Positions 41,982 through 52,560 of a stretch of 64,000 bases of DNA are shown one piece after another. How positions within the stretch are numbered: the first letter of the stretch is position 1; each line of letters starts with the position of its first letter. The notes under the pieces are model-generated. The model was given only the letters and a program-made list of their open reading frames with translations. It ran no database searches and was not told where the DNA came from. Source of the DNA: Istiophorus platypterus (taxonomy: Eukaryota; Chordata; Actinopteri; Istiophoriformes; Istiophoridae); NCBI GenBank assembly GCA_016859345.1, contig CM029126.1, positions 6,677,027 to 6,741,026 of the forward strand. Reading direction: 5' to 3'. A program made the translations under genes and the position numbers.

Positions 41982-44900
41982 GAGTGCAAGGAGGATGTGT
42001 ACAGGGTCCAAAGATGAACACTTCATCAATTAGTCTGGACTTCACTCCGCTCACCGAGCACAATAGCGAGCATCTGTGTCGCCTTCCGCTCTTTCTGCTG
42101 TGACAGCCTCCCTCTCACCCTCTCCTTGGTGATCCCCCATCTCTCCCTGGCCCCGCCGCGCTCCCTCCATCCCTCGCGCCCCCTCATGCCGTCCTCAAGG
42201 GTGGCGGGGCGAGGCGTCAGGGCCGATCGCGTCACGGTCGAGGGAAGAACCGGGGCGGGTCCGACCGAGATGGACAGGGAGATCCTCGCCCGCCCCGACA
42301 GAGAGGTGGCCTGGGGAGCAGGGGAAGGAGGAGCCAGGCTCTGCTCGGTCCGCGGCAGGAACCTGCCCGGCTCCACCTCGAGGGGGTGAACGACCGCTTC
42401 CTTCACCAGGGTCTGACAAGCAGAGAAGGAGGGAAGAGGTTGAGGGAGGTAGGCGCTGGGGGTCAAACAAAGGCGTGGATGAAAAGATTGTAAGAAAGGA
42501 CGGGTGGGATGGGGACTCAGTGGGACGTTTATGGATGCGGAAGGAGAAGAGGGATGACAGGAAGCCAGCAGAGCATTGCTACTGAGGTTGCAGAGCGTAT
42601 GAGGAAGGTGACGGTGACGGTTAAGGGGAAAGGCCCCTGTATTGATCCGGTCAAAACACCCACCACTTTCTTGCGCTGTGGGGCTGCAGTGGCGGGTCTC
42701 AGGATCAGGGTGCACAACTTCACATCTTCTGGTTGTGTACACTTATTCTGAAGGGGCAAGGAGAATACACAGTGATGAGAAGTGTCTTGGAGAAGAGCCT
42801 TTACTGGATATCTGAGGTTGACGCTGATAACAAAATCTATACAATATCTATCTATATATCTTAAATTTAGATAGATTTCTTAGTTAAAATATATACAATA
42901 CTAATACACACACACACCAACATACATATATTTTATATATACATATATATGTATAAGAAATAAGCTGAAGTTATCCCAGTACTGTCACTGCTTTTGCTGG
43001 CCTAGTGAACATTGGCCTTGGTTTGGTTACTGATAACTACACAATCATTTCTAATTTGATTAATTCCTTTGATTCAAATACTTTAAATATCAACTGGTGA
43101 CTCACTGTTAGCAGGAAAAAAAATATCTCTTACTGTGGAAATAACTACCTCATTTAGTCATTTTAGCCTCTGACCTGATTTACTCAATAAAAAAAACAAA
43201 CTGTCAGGGTTTATAATCATTGTGTGCAGCTAAACATTGTTCAAATCTAAAGCACTTTAGTTTACATTCCAGAGGAGATTGCAAAGTTTACAAAAACACT
43301 GAATATATCACGTTGAATTCTGGGGAGAAAAGTGCATAAAATTATACATAAGACACCCAGACTATTCCTGGAACAAGCTGACACAGAGTATTTGCTGGTG
43401 CCAGTGTGTCAGCTGCGGCTCGCCCCGAAAGTGGCGCTCCCAGCCTGACAGGGCCTTGCGGATTCTACCTTTCGGTGTCGGTGACCCTCTCCGGCCTCAG
43501 CCCCGCCCCGCCCGTGCGGGCCGTGCCTCCGCGGCGGGGCGGTGCGCCTGCCCCGCCTGCGCAGCACCACGCAGATCTGGGCGTACACCAGCAGCGTTAC
43601 GATGAAGGGGACGTAGAAGGAGGCCACAGACGAGTACACCACGAAGGCCGGGTCGGCAAAGCTGCACGTGGTGCCCTTCCGGCTGGCTAACGTAGAGATG
43701 GAGGGGAGGGAGAGGCAGGGAATTAATATTGCACGGACATTCGCAGAGGATTTTTACAAGATTCAACTTATGATGAAGTTCTGACAAATTATGCTCTTTT
43801 TTTTTTTTTTTAACTTGGCCATAGATCTTGTTTTAATCAGACATATGTTAAGGAAAAGTTCAATGTTTTGGGAAATATGCTAATTTGATCTCCGTCTAGA
43901 TTCCTGCTGTTAAGTTGGTCTGTTAAATACTGTATATAGTTAAGCCTGGTAGCAGGGGAATAGGCCGACGGGGCTCTGTCCAATAATTAAAACAGTGCCT
44001 TCCACTGCACCCAGCCGAGAAAAAGCCCAGCACATAACCCGCCATTAAACCCCACTCTTTCATTTCTACACTTTGTGTTTTGTACGAATTAAACAAACAA
44101 GATAGATGTAATAATAAAAACAAAAACAACAACAAAAAAAACCCTAGGATCCCCTATCTGTACCCTTGTTAACTAATTTTTCGCCTCTAACTTTCAGCCA
44201 GAAGGGAAATGAGAAGGCATTACAGAGACACATGCTGATGTTTATAGTTCCTTCCTGGCTGTAAAGAAACATCACTTGAGAGACGCATTCAGTCATTGCG
44301 AGACGTTCTAATCGCATGATCTTCATCGAAACAGAGGAAGTTTGGCCGGTTGTTATTGATTTGTAGAGGCTCAGATTTCAATTTTTTCAGAGCACCTCAG
44401 GGACTTCACATCCATATTGGCTTCAGCCTCTGGCCTTGTGGAGAGATTGCTTTGCTTCCACAGTTAAGACGGAAGACAAGGAGAAGTCCTTACTGTGGCT
44501 ATAAATAAAGAAAAGAAAAATATCGAACATCTACAATTCCGTGACAAACTGTCAAAATCAATTTGATGATGAAGACCATGCGGTAGGTTCCAAACGCTCA
44601 GGAGAAGCTACTAAATGGTCCTTTTGTTGTTTAATAATCAACCGCAATTCCGTTTTAGTATTTGTAAGGCAGCGACGAGGCCCGGGCAAGGCAATCCGAT
44701 CATTCAAGCACTAACACTGGCACGAGAGCCGCATGGAAATCTCCGACAGTACCTTTCAGGCAGTGTGTTGTAATCTGCGAGCAACCAATTACCGGGGAGA
44801 GTGAGATACTTTCAACAGTTCGCTCTTACATCATCCAGTATCCTGCTGCTCCTGAACCCACGGCGGAGGCCGCCGAAGCCCTCGTGCGCCACCTCTCGTT

Positions 44901-47509
44901 TTCCCCGCTGCCTCTCCAGCGGTTTCCTCGGAGTTCAAACCGGAACATCCAAAGGTTGATTTAGAATTCACCAACCTATCCGACAGGTTGGTGAATTCTG
45001 GATGCACGAATTGGACCTGATCACTTGCAAGTGACAGTGCGGACGGCCTGCCCCAAAGATTTCATTTGACAAACTAGTTGGATTTCCCTGCAGCCTGAAC
45101 AAGTTAGTCAGAAGAGATTTCGAAACTGCAAAATTTCAGATGAAAGCCAATAAATTATGATGGAATCAGCACCATCAGGGGATTTACTACCCAGGTCAGA
45201 GTCAATTTTGACAGAAATTTGTGCCACTGACCAATTGAAAACTGTCACCACAGTGCTGAAGTTTGCCACAATTATTTTTTTTCAGTCATGTGTCAGGAGT
45301 GGATGGTACAAATACGGGTTTCTATGTAGGTTGCAGGTTTTTAACTGTGTCGACTCATCGCCCAAGCTCGCGACCAGTCGTAAACGGCGTCTACACCCGG
45401 CAAGTGGGGAGCAATTCGAGAGGACGGATCGGATGTAGCCGTTACCAGTGTTGTTGAGTCCGAACAGTAAAGGGCAGGAGATGGCAAAAGAGAGGAACCA
45501 CACCACAGCAATCATCACCGCCACCCTCCTCCTGGAGCTGTATCTGGTGTTGTAGAGCATCGGCATGGCCACCGCCGTGTATCTGCGGCAGAAGAAGACA
45601 CATAACAGGATACATCAAACACGCAGGTGACACACTGGATTTCCACTCGCACGCTCTCGCCGTCGCCGTAGAGGAGCGCGTGCGTCAATAAAGAGCAAAC
45701 ACGCACTGGTGCATCTCCAGACTTTATTATCTCATCCTCGTGTTCGCGCATATTTTAAGGCAAAGCCTCCGACAACCTGATTCCGAGCCCAGGCAAACAA
45801 ATTGCCAGTTTACCTTCAAACAGACTTAAGCGGTCACTGTTTGTTTCGCCATCTCAAGCATACAAAACACGTAACTGCCAACGTGTCAAAACCTATTAAG
45901 AGCCATCTGCTGTAAGCGCAGGTGTGAGCGGTCTTCCTCGGTGAGCCGCTGTAATCCCGTCTGCAGGCGAAGGGCCACGGACGATCAGAATCAGAAGAAC
46001 TTTAATGATCTCCGCAGGGAAATTGCTTTTAGTTGCGACTGCTCCACATCCAGCGAGGAAAGAGGAAGCGAGTGAGTGAAAAAAAAAAAAAAATCTACTA
46101 TTAAAAGAAAATGACTGTAAAATTGGAATAATAAACACAGTAAGCGAATATGAAAATGTAGAAATGCAAATGTGCTGAAGAGTAAAAAGTGCTGTGCAAG
46201 GTTGAGTGAGTTACCCAAGACCCAACAAAAGAAAATTGGTTTTCAATAGATTCAAGTCGTTTGTTGTTTCAGGTCCCAGAATCTGCAGCGTAGCGGCAGC
46301 ACTTTAGTTTTTATAAAGACTCTTTCAAAAAGGTCCCTAGGGAAAACGCATCAGTGTTGTGGAGGGGCCCTGCGGCTATGCTGCAGATACAGCTCAGGTC
46401 AATGAATTCTCTTTTAGCCTAAAGGTCTAAATTCCTCTTTTGTACATTTTTCTTTGTTCGGTAGCTGTAAACAGTCGCTTCGAGAGGACAAAGGCACAAT
46501 ATTGCATTTTAACTGAATTTAGTGATTACGGAGAATTTTCTCAAAGACAGAAGAAGAAACTGCCTTTCCTCGCCGTACGTAAACCAAAATTTTGGGTCTC
46601 CAGCTACACTGGCACCTCTATGAGGCTGTACTTGGGGACAGTGGCGCTATCGGCATGCTACCATTCTCAGTTGCGAACATTTGCTGCGTAGAACTAAAGC
46701 TAAAGCACATCAGAGGCTGATGGGAATGTCACTAGAGTTGCAGTTATTTGGTCTTAATCGGATGGCGGCTCTAAAGGAAGAGTCACCAGAGGCCTGACGG
46801 ACGGGCACACCCGTCTTTAAAGCCATCGCAAAACATCAACAGTAGCGATTATACAGTAATTACACTTGAGCCTGATGATTTCATTTGATTTTATGCTAAT
46901 TCATCCAATTACTTTCAATCACCCAAAACTGAAGGACTGCGCCACGACTGCCGAGCTGTTAATCCGAAGTGGATGCGAGCAACCTCGGATTAAAGTCGTT
47001 GGCACTTTAACCTTGCTGCCAGGGTTTTCGATTTTCGAACTGACCGGGGAACGCGGCCCGGGCTGCCCTCTGACTGCGCCGTTTAATTTTATCGTCCACA
47101 GCCTCGACAGAGCAATTAAGACTCTATCCTTAGTTATTTAACCGGATTATGCGAGTCGCAACCGGCGCAGCCTCGATGCGTCACTTTGTCAGAGCTTTTG
47201 GGCTTTTGAGGACACAGCTGCTGGGCGTCCTGTCAACTGCCTCCCCTCCCCCCGGGGGGGGGGGCAATGAGGAGGGCGTCAGGTGGGAAAAACAGATCAT
47301 GGAACACAGTGTCCTTGATCCGTGTGGAAGAAAATGAACACTAATCACTGCAGAGGACATCGTAAGAGGTGCAGGGGAAAATTGTCATTACCTGCTGGCT
47401 TCTGTCCTATGGCTCTTTGACGGCTCTGTGACAGCTGGATGACTGATGCCTCTTTAAAGCTTTTAGTGGATATGTGTGTGAGTGTGTGTGCATGTGAGTC
47501 TTTGTGTGA

Positions 47510-47555
<46 letters not shown>

Positions 47556-49514
47556 AAGCCCTTTTGTTTAGACCAATAAAGACCAAAGTTAGGGGGGAGA
47601 ATACAAAGTAAAGAAATGACACATTGATTAGCTGTCTTCTTTTCCGGATAAAAATAGCTGTGAAATTATTCACAATAAATTAACTTCTTCTCTTTTGAGA
47701 AAGAGGGAATTCTGGGCAAAGAGATGAAATGCAAGAAAAGAGGGAAAAATGATGCGTGTGTTTGCTTAAAAGCCCAGAGAAAAATAGGACGAGACACATG
47801 GAGAAACACGGGACACGCCCAGGGCAGAGGGCAAACCAAGCAGCAAAGTGAGAGCCGAGAGCGAAGAATCCACCTGTCGATGCTGATGGCGCAGAGGTTG
47901 AGGATACTGGCGGTGCACATCATGACATCCAGGGTGAGCAGGATGTCACAGTGGATGAGACTGAAGCGCCACTCTCCCACCACCTTTAGAGAAAAAAACC
48001 CGGATTAGTGCTGATTAATCAATTGCGTAATCAACTGGAAAGTAATCCGCACCTTTTTTTCTGACAACCGTTTAACCGCTTCTTGTGCAAAAATGCCAAA
48101 CATTCGCCGAGTCCATCCTGTCAAAAGGAGGGAATTCGCTGCTTTCCTTTCCTCTCCTTTGAAACTACTTGTCTTTGGCCTGTTTGTTGGACAAAAGTCA
48201 AAACCCCCAGATAAAGGGCTCTGGTGGAAAACTGCAGCAGGATTGGAATAACGTGGGACGCGACACGAATGTTGCAGGAAGGCTTGGCTTTATTGCAGGG
48301 AGAAACTGGGCAGCCTGCGCTCTGCATTCATGCAAAGCTTTGTGGTTTGTTATGATAATTAGTCAAGTCAACTGAGTCATAAATTAACAGAGAATTCGTT
48401 TATTTTTGAATAAACACAAAAATGTTTTGCTTCTTCCTTCTCAAATGTGAATCTGATGTTTTTTTCGTCTTATGATAGTAAACCGAATATCTTTGAATTT
48501 TTGGCCATTGGTCAGAAAAGAGATAATTTGGTGATGTGACTTTGAAACTTTGGGAATATTGAATGAGTATTTCCCATTATTCTCTGACATTTTATAGATG
48601 GCTGTTTTCGCGATACTTTATTGTTATCGGTTGAGAGATTGTCCCACAGCCCAAGATATTGCTTGTTTTATTATCCGATGATATTCAGGTTACTTTCATA
48701 TGTGACAAACAAAAGCATCCAATCCTCACATTTTAAAAGGCCGGAAACTGAAAATATTTGGCATTTTCTTCTTCAAAAGCAACTAAAACAATTGATCAAT
48801 TATCAAAATGGTTGCCAGTGAATTTTCTGTGGATTGACTGATTAATTAATTGACTGATTAGACATTACAACAGAAAATAGACAGTCAGGTGAAAACTGGC
48901 AGAATAATTGAAAATGAAAGTAACTGTTAGTTGCAGAGTTGTCTCGTTATCAAATTTTTAAAAATGTCCAAACAACTTTAAATTGCCTAATACAAATTAC
49001 AAATGTGTATATTTTGCAGCTGCTGCGATGAAAAATCCCATGATCTGAAAGAGAGACATTTTTTAAATCTATTTTTATCAAAGTTAGGGTGTGTTTTCTG
49101 AACAAGCACACACACGCAGACGCGCACACACACCTCCAGGTAGACGCCCCAGGGCATGACCAGCGTGGCCAGCAGCAGGTCGGACACGGCCAGGGAGACG
49201 ATGAGGTAGTTGGTGGTGGTCTGCAGAGCGCGCTCCCGAGAGACGGCCACGCACACCAGCACGTTGCCGAACACCACGCAGAAGATCAGCAGCACCAGCA
49301 GCACCGCGTAGAAGTTGTACGGGGGAGAGGAGGCCGACGGAGAGCCGCTGCAGTTGGCGGAGATCAGCAAGGAGGAGGAAGAGGAGGAGGAGGAGGAGGA
49401 GGAGGGGGAGGGGGAGGTGGGGGAGTATGAGGGGTCATGGCTGACAAAGACAGAGAAATTGTGCTCGGAGGGGGAGGGAGGGAAGGTCTCATCTGACTCA
49501 TTGAGTAAAGTCAT
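40697..49514 (-). CDS. drd2: D2-type dopamine receptor (complete CDS)
   Basis: Seven coding exons are 49134-49514, 47874-47983, 45446-45582, 43469-43686, 42664-42747, 42055-42412 and 40697-40893, giving about 494 residues. This is an aminergic GPCR, expected to couple to Gi/o and lower cAMP. Visible: N-glycosylation sites NES, NFS and NCS; seven helices; Asp146 (LTLDVMMC) for the amine; DRY at 163-165; the loop Cys217; helix-5 serines 228, 229 and 232 for the catechol; CWLP at 435-438; NPIIY; and the C-terminal KILHC ending. The NKCTQPEDVKLCTLI exon matches the D2-long insert (CTHPEDMKLC) that D3 and D4 lack. The third intracellular loop is otherwise divergent, Arg/Gly/Pro-rich and longer than in human (443 aa D2L). 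The start was chosen by position just before the TM1 block; no upstream in-frame ATG lies in the exon. Which D2 paralogue (drd2a, drd2b or drd2l) is undecided. Confidence 0.94.
41540..41790 (-). repeat. Dispersed teleost repeat, family B, reverse copy
   Basis: It contains tttcctttggacagaccctg and gtgcaaagctaagctaactg, the reverse complement of the block order at 38490-38770. Confidence 0.55.
41940..41979. repeat. (CA)n microsatellite
   Basis: About 20 CA dinucleotides, 75 bases downstream (minus strand) of receptor exon 7. Confidence 0.95.
42055..42412 (-). CDS. drd2: D2 receptor exon 7 (third intracellular loop into TM6)
   Basis: The acceptor is cttgtcag|ACC and the donor is CTCG|GTGAGC. 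It encodes 119 residues, of which only the end (RGRLSQQKERKATQMLAIVL) is strongly D2-like. The middle is Pro/Ser/Arg-rich and GC-rich. Confidence 0.9.
42664..42747 (-). CDS. drd2: D2 receptor exon 6, D2L-type cassette exon
   Basis: 84 bases, phase 0 at both ends (acceptor ccttcag|AAT, donor AAAGTG|GTGGGT). It encodes NKCTQPEDVKLCTLI and PQRKKV. It is equivalent to the 29-residue exon skipped in mammalian D2-short, and skipping it here keeps the frame. Confidence 0.88.
43469..43686 (-). CDS. drd2: D2 receptor exon 5 (ECL2, TM5, loop start)
   Basis: The acceptor is tacgttag|CC and the donor is AAAG|GTAGAA. It encodes the ECL2 Cys (GTTCSFADP), VVYSSVASFYVPF and VLRRRGRR. It then runs into a very GC-rich Arg/Gly/His stretch. 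Confidence 0.94.
43687..45445 (-). other. drd2: D2 receptor intron 4
   Basis: Includes a family B repeat fragment near 43850-43910 and the 15-bp inverted repeat at 44963-44999. Confidence 0.6.
44963..44999. repeat. Perfect 15-bp inverted repeat, 7-base loop
   Basis: Arms AGAATTCACCAACCT and its exact reverse complement flank atccgac. It lies in receptor intron 4. No flanking duplication is evident. Confidence 0.95.
45446..45582 (-). CDS. drd2: D2 receptor exon 4 (ICL2, TM4)
   Basis: The acceptor is gccgcag|A and the donor is ACTG|GTAACG. It encodes YTAVAMPMLYNTRYSSRRR and WFLSFAISCPLLFGLNNT, nearly identical to human D2. Confidence 0.97.
45583..47873 (-). other. drd2: D2 receptor intron 3
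   Basis: Holds a (GT)n tract (47513-47554), a family C fragment near 46705-46760, and a short element near 45985-46030 (actttaatgatctccgcagg gaaattg) resembling the tail of a fish retroelement. Confidence 0.55.
47513..47554. repeat. (GT)n microsatellite
   Basis: About 20 GT dinucleotides, with shorter GT clusters just before it. Confidence 0.95.
47874..47983 (-). CDS. drd2: D2 receptor exon 3 (TM3)
   Basis: The acceptor is tctaaag|GTG and the donor is GACAG|GTGGAT. It encodes VVGEWRFSLIHCDILLTLD and VMMCTASILNLCAISID, with the ligand-binding Asp146. Confidence 0.97.
48000..48905. repeat. Family A repeat cluster in receptor intron 2
   Basis: A fragment (48000-48115) is followed by a composite. 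48430-48600 reads in one orientation, then 48630-48905 in the other (ccacagcccaagatattgct, caatcctcacattttaaaag). The two truncated copies are head to head. Confidence 0.55.
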
Positions 49515-49541
49515 GATCTCGCTCCAGTGGACATGGTCAGG
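49134..49541 (-). CDS. drd2: D2 receptor exon 2 (start codon, N-terminus, TM1-TM2)
   Basis: The acceptor is ctttttcag|CCTG at 49541, the ATG is at 49514-49512, and the donor is CTGGAG|GTGTGT. It encodes 127 residues: an N-tail of about 68 residues with an 11-residue poly-Ser run (38-48, from TCC-type repeats), then TM1 and TM2 (NYLIVSLAVSDLLLATLVMP). A short upstream ORF lies in the 27-base leader part of this exon. Confidence 0.93.
49512..49535 (-). promoter_or_regulatory. drd2: Upstream ORF overlapping the D2 receptor start codon
   Basis: Seven codons (MSTGARS) start at an ATG at 49535-49533 with A at -3. They end in a TGA whose last two bases and the receptor ATG share the sequence ATGA. 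It lies fully within exon 2, so it is kept whatever first exon is used. Confidence 0.7.
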
Positions 49542-52359
49542 CTGAAAAAGGGGGACAGAGAGAGAGAGGTGACGGGACCCGTCGGCGTTCTCACAACAGA
49601 TCCGACGAAGATTGGAGGAAAATAGAGGGGAAAAAAGGTCACGCATAGAAACACTGCAGCAGCACCCCCCACACACAAACACAGGTACACACTGTCAAGG
49701 TCGTCTGATTCCTTTTTCTACACCACAGCCTAGAACAGAGATAAAAGATCTCTCAGTACTTTGCAGGCTCTTTTTAAGCCGCCAGTGTTCTAAGAGGAAG
49801 GAGCTTGATTTCATGGAGAAGTAAACTACTGTCTGCTTATTTTTGTTTTTGTTTTTTTTAACAAAGCCGGTTGAACAGTTAAAAGTTCATCTCAAGTCAC
49901 GTTCCGGAGCAGCTCAAACAGCGAACGCTCGACCGAGACAGATTTCACGGTGCCTGTGCTCGTCCTCGACAAACGTCCTTCCATCATCATTTTTAAAATT
50001 CATTCGGATAACGATTTCCTCAGGAAAAAAAAAAAAAAAAGAAAATACGTTCGCAAAAAGCAATTTAATAAAGTCGCCCTCCGCTCGAAAATGTGCGCTG
50101 CTCATTGTTTCCCCTCCTTGGGTGCGCGATCCTCGCTGATCCTAGAAGCCTGTTTTCACAAGCATCTGCTGAAGGAGGAAATTTTCTCTGTGCTCACTTT
50201 AAATCAGAGCGTACAGGATGTTTTGTGACATCGCAACTAGTTGGGAAACCACATTGCCTGAAATGTAAATTACACAAGCGTGATGTGGAAACTCCGCTGC
50301 ACAGATATTGAGAGCGGACCTTTTTTTTTTCTTTTAGTGAAATAGGAGAAGCAGAATTTTTTTACGAGGTAATTGAACAATATCAGACACAAATAATTAA
50401 TCAAAGCAGAATATTTAAATCTCGAAAGGTGCATGGAGGGGATCTATGAATATATTTAAAGCAGCCAGTGTTCTTTTTTTCCCTGCTTCCAATGACACGT
50501 TTCTAAGTTTCTTCTTCCGATACACAAAACAAAAAAACAAAACCCAGCAGATCAGCAGAAAAAAAGCCTAAAACCAATAGCGGGACATGAAAAACAGTCA
50601 TAAAACATCGCTCCACAGAGCAAATAGTGGTTAAGAATTCCAAAGGTTTCCTTTATCCTGTGTAATTCTATCCATCTTTGTATTTTTTCCTTTTTTATTC
50701 ACTGCCATGCTTTTTCGTATGTATTATTCATCGACTGCTATCTGTGAAACAGACTGTCCCTCGAGGACATTAAAGCTCAACTCTATGCTCGTCTGCAGCT
50801 CGTACGCAGCCATTGCCGGTGAATAATTGGTTTAATCCAAACTGAAGAGTGAGCTGAGGACACGACTGTTCTCCTATTGACCAGTGGAGGAGCAGGAGGC
50901 ATGTTGCAAACTGTCGCTCCCACAGCTGCACATGAACTGAACGAGGTTGTGCAGAACTGAGACAGAATTATCCGCCTCTTGGGGATTGTTTGAACAAATG
51001 GGTGGACGGTAGAGAAACAGATAATCCTGCAGGGGCGGTTAAGAATTTTTTTCTCTTCATCACACTTGTCATTATTGGATTTCGTCGCAATCTTCACATC
51101 CAAGCTACAGCCACAATCTGAAGCCTGCAGGGGGTGAGTGCTCTCTAAGTGAGAGCGTGACATTCCCTGAACTGTGGCAGTTTAAAGATCAAAAGCTAAG
51201 AACCGACGAATGAAGACAACGAGCCGTACTTCAGCGAAATCTGTGGGCTGAGTTTGTGACACAGCGTTTTCACCCGAGTTAGTAGGAGAACATAAAGGGG
51301 AAAAGGGGACAGGATCAATTAGCAATTTTCATCAGATCCTCTTCCATCCAAACTTCAGGTTCGAACTCGACCGGATGCCGAAGGATTGTGTGGTTCTGCT
51401 GAGAGGAGAGAGGAGGATTATATAAATACATGAACCCTCTTCCTCGTCTTTCTTATCTCTCTATCCGTCTGCTCTAACACTCTCCATCAACTTAGGCTTT
51501 ATAAAAGCATGCATAAAGCAGCATAAAATATTCATCAGCGTCAGGAAGCTGAAACGAACTACTGACTTGCAGTACCTTGCTCCAGTTGTGAACTCTTGTC
51601 ATTCTTGTCAGTCCCAAGGCCGCGAATTATTTCCATTTTCCCAGCTTTTTCTGTGACCTTAACGTTGACCGACTACACCAGCCGCGCGTCCTGTGTACAC
51701 TTGCGCCGCGTGCTGCGTCGGCCGGCGCTCCCCGACCCCGACCCGTGGCCCGCATCGCCGGTCGACGCGAGCCCGCCAAGAGCTGAGCCAAGCAAATCAA
51801 TAACCTATCCCACCTGTTGACCTCACACCATCGGCCACGGCACCTGAGGAAGACATTATCCTCTGTGGCACCTCTATCGATTCCATGCTGCTGGATATTG
51901 ATTTGACTGAGTGGAGGAATTTGATGGGGGAGTGGTACACAGAGATCACTACTGTGGAGGTCAGCTCAATCACTGCAGGGGGGCAGGTGCACAGGAGTGG
52001 GGGGGCTGGTGCGCGGGAGTGGAGGGGCAGGGCCGGCGTTCGGCCGGAGAAGCTCCCTCTCAAGCCTCCATGAAGGGCAGGGGTTTGTTGTTGTTGGCTG
52101 ATATGCACTTCAGTGAGTGGTTGTGTGGCTAATGGCTAATGTCAGGTGATTACAAACTCAAACAACAACAAAAACAACTGGAAAGCCAAGGCTGCATAAT
52201 CTGTTGAACTGAATATTCTAATAATAGAAAATAATGGGAAAACTTTAATTGGGATGTGCATACAACTACAAATGTTTGCAGGATTTTGGAAATGTGACCT
52301 GCCTTGTAATGAAGAATAAATGAATAAATAAATGCATAAGTCATCAGGATCAAACCTGT

Positions 52360-52560
52360 GCTGAAATGATTACTCCATTAATTATAAATTGACTCAAAAT
52401 TAATAAGCAACCATTAACTTTTGGATCAACTTTTTAAAATCTCTTTTCAAGCAATAGTAACTACAATATATGTAAGGGCTTCTTGTATTTTTTGGTATTA
52501 TTATAAAACTGTTAACAGATAAATCGATGATGGAAGTAATCGTTAGTTGTAGCCCCAAGC
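52360..52560. repeat. Dispersed repeat family A, fragment
   Basis: It ends with aagtaatcgttagttgtagc ccc, the characteristic terminal block, and has a ttttcaagcaatagta centre. Confidence 0.5.

Larger units (their letters stand above)
40894..42054 (-). other. drd2: D2 receptor intron 7
   Basis: Contains a reversed family B repeat (about 41540-41790) and a (CA)n tract (41940-41979). No other exon is seen. Confidence 0.6.

Noticed and set aside
49089..49430. Plus-strand frame rich in His, Gln and Gly opposite receptor exon 2
   Set aside because: It is the antisense shadow of the receptor exon and its serine repeat; no splice sites or homology.
50783..51163. Minus-strand 126-codon frame in receptor intron 1 as a possible additional exon
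   Set aside because: No coding similarity, no in-phase splice sites, and the receptor CDS is complete without it.
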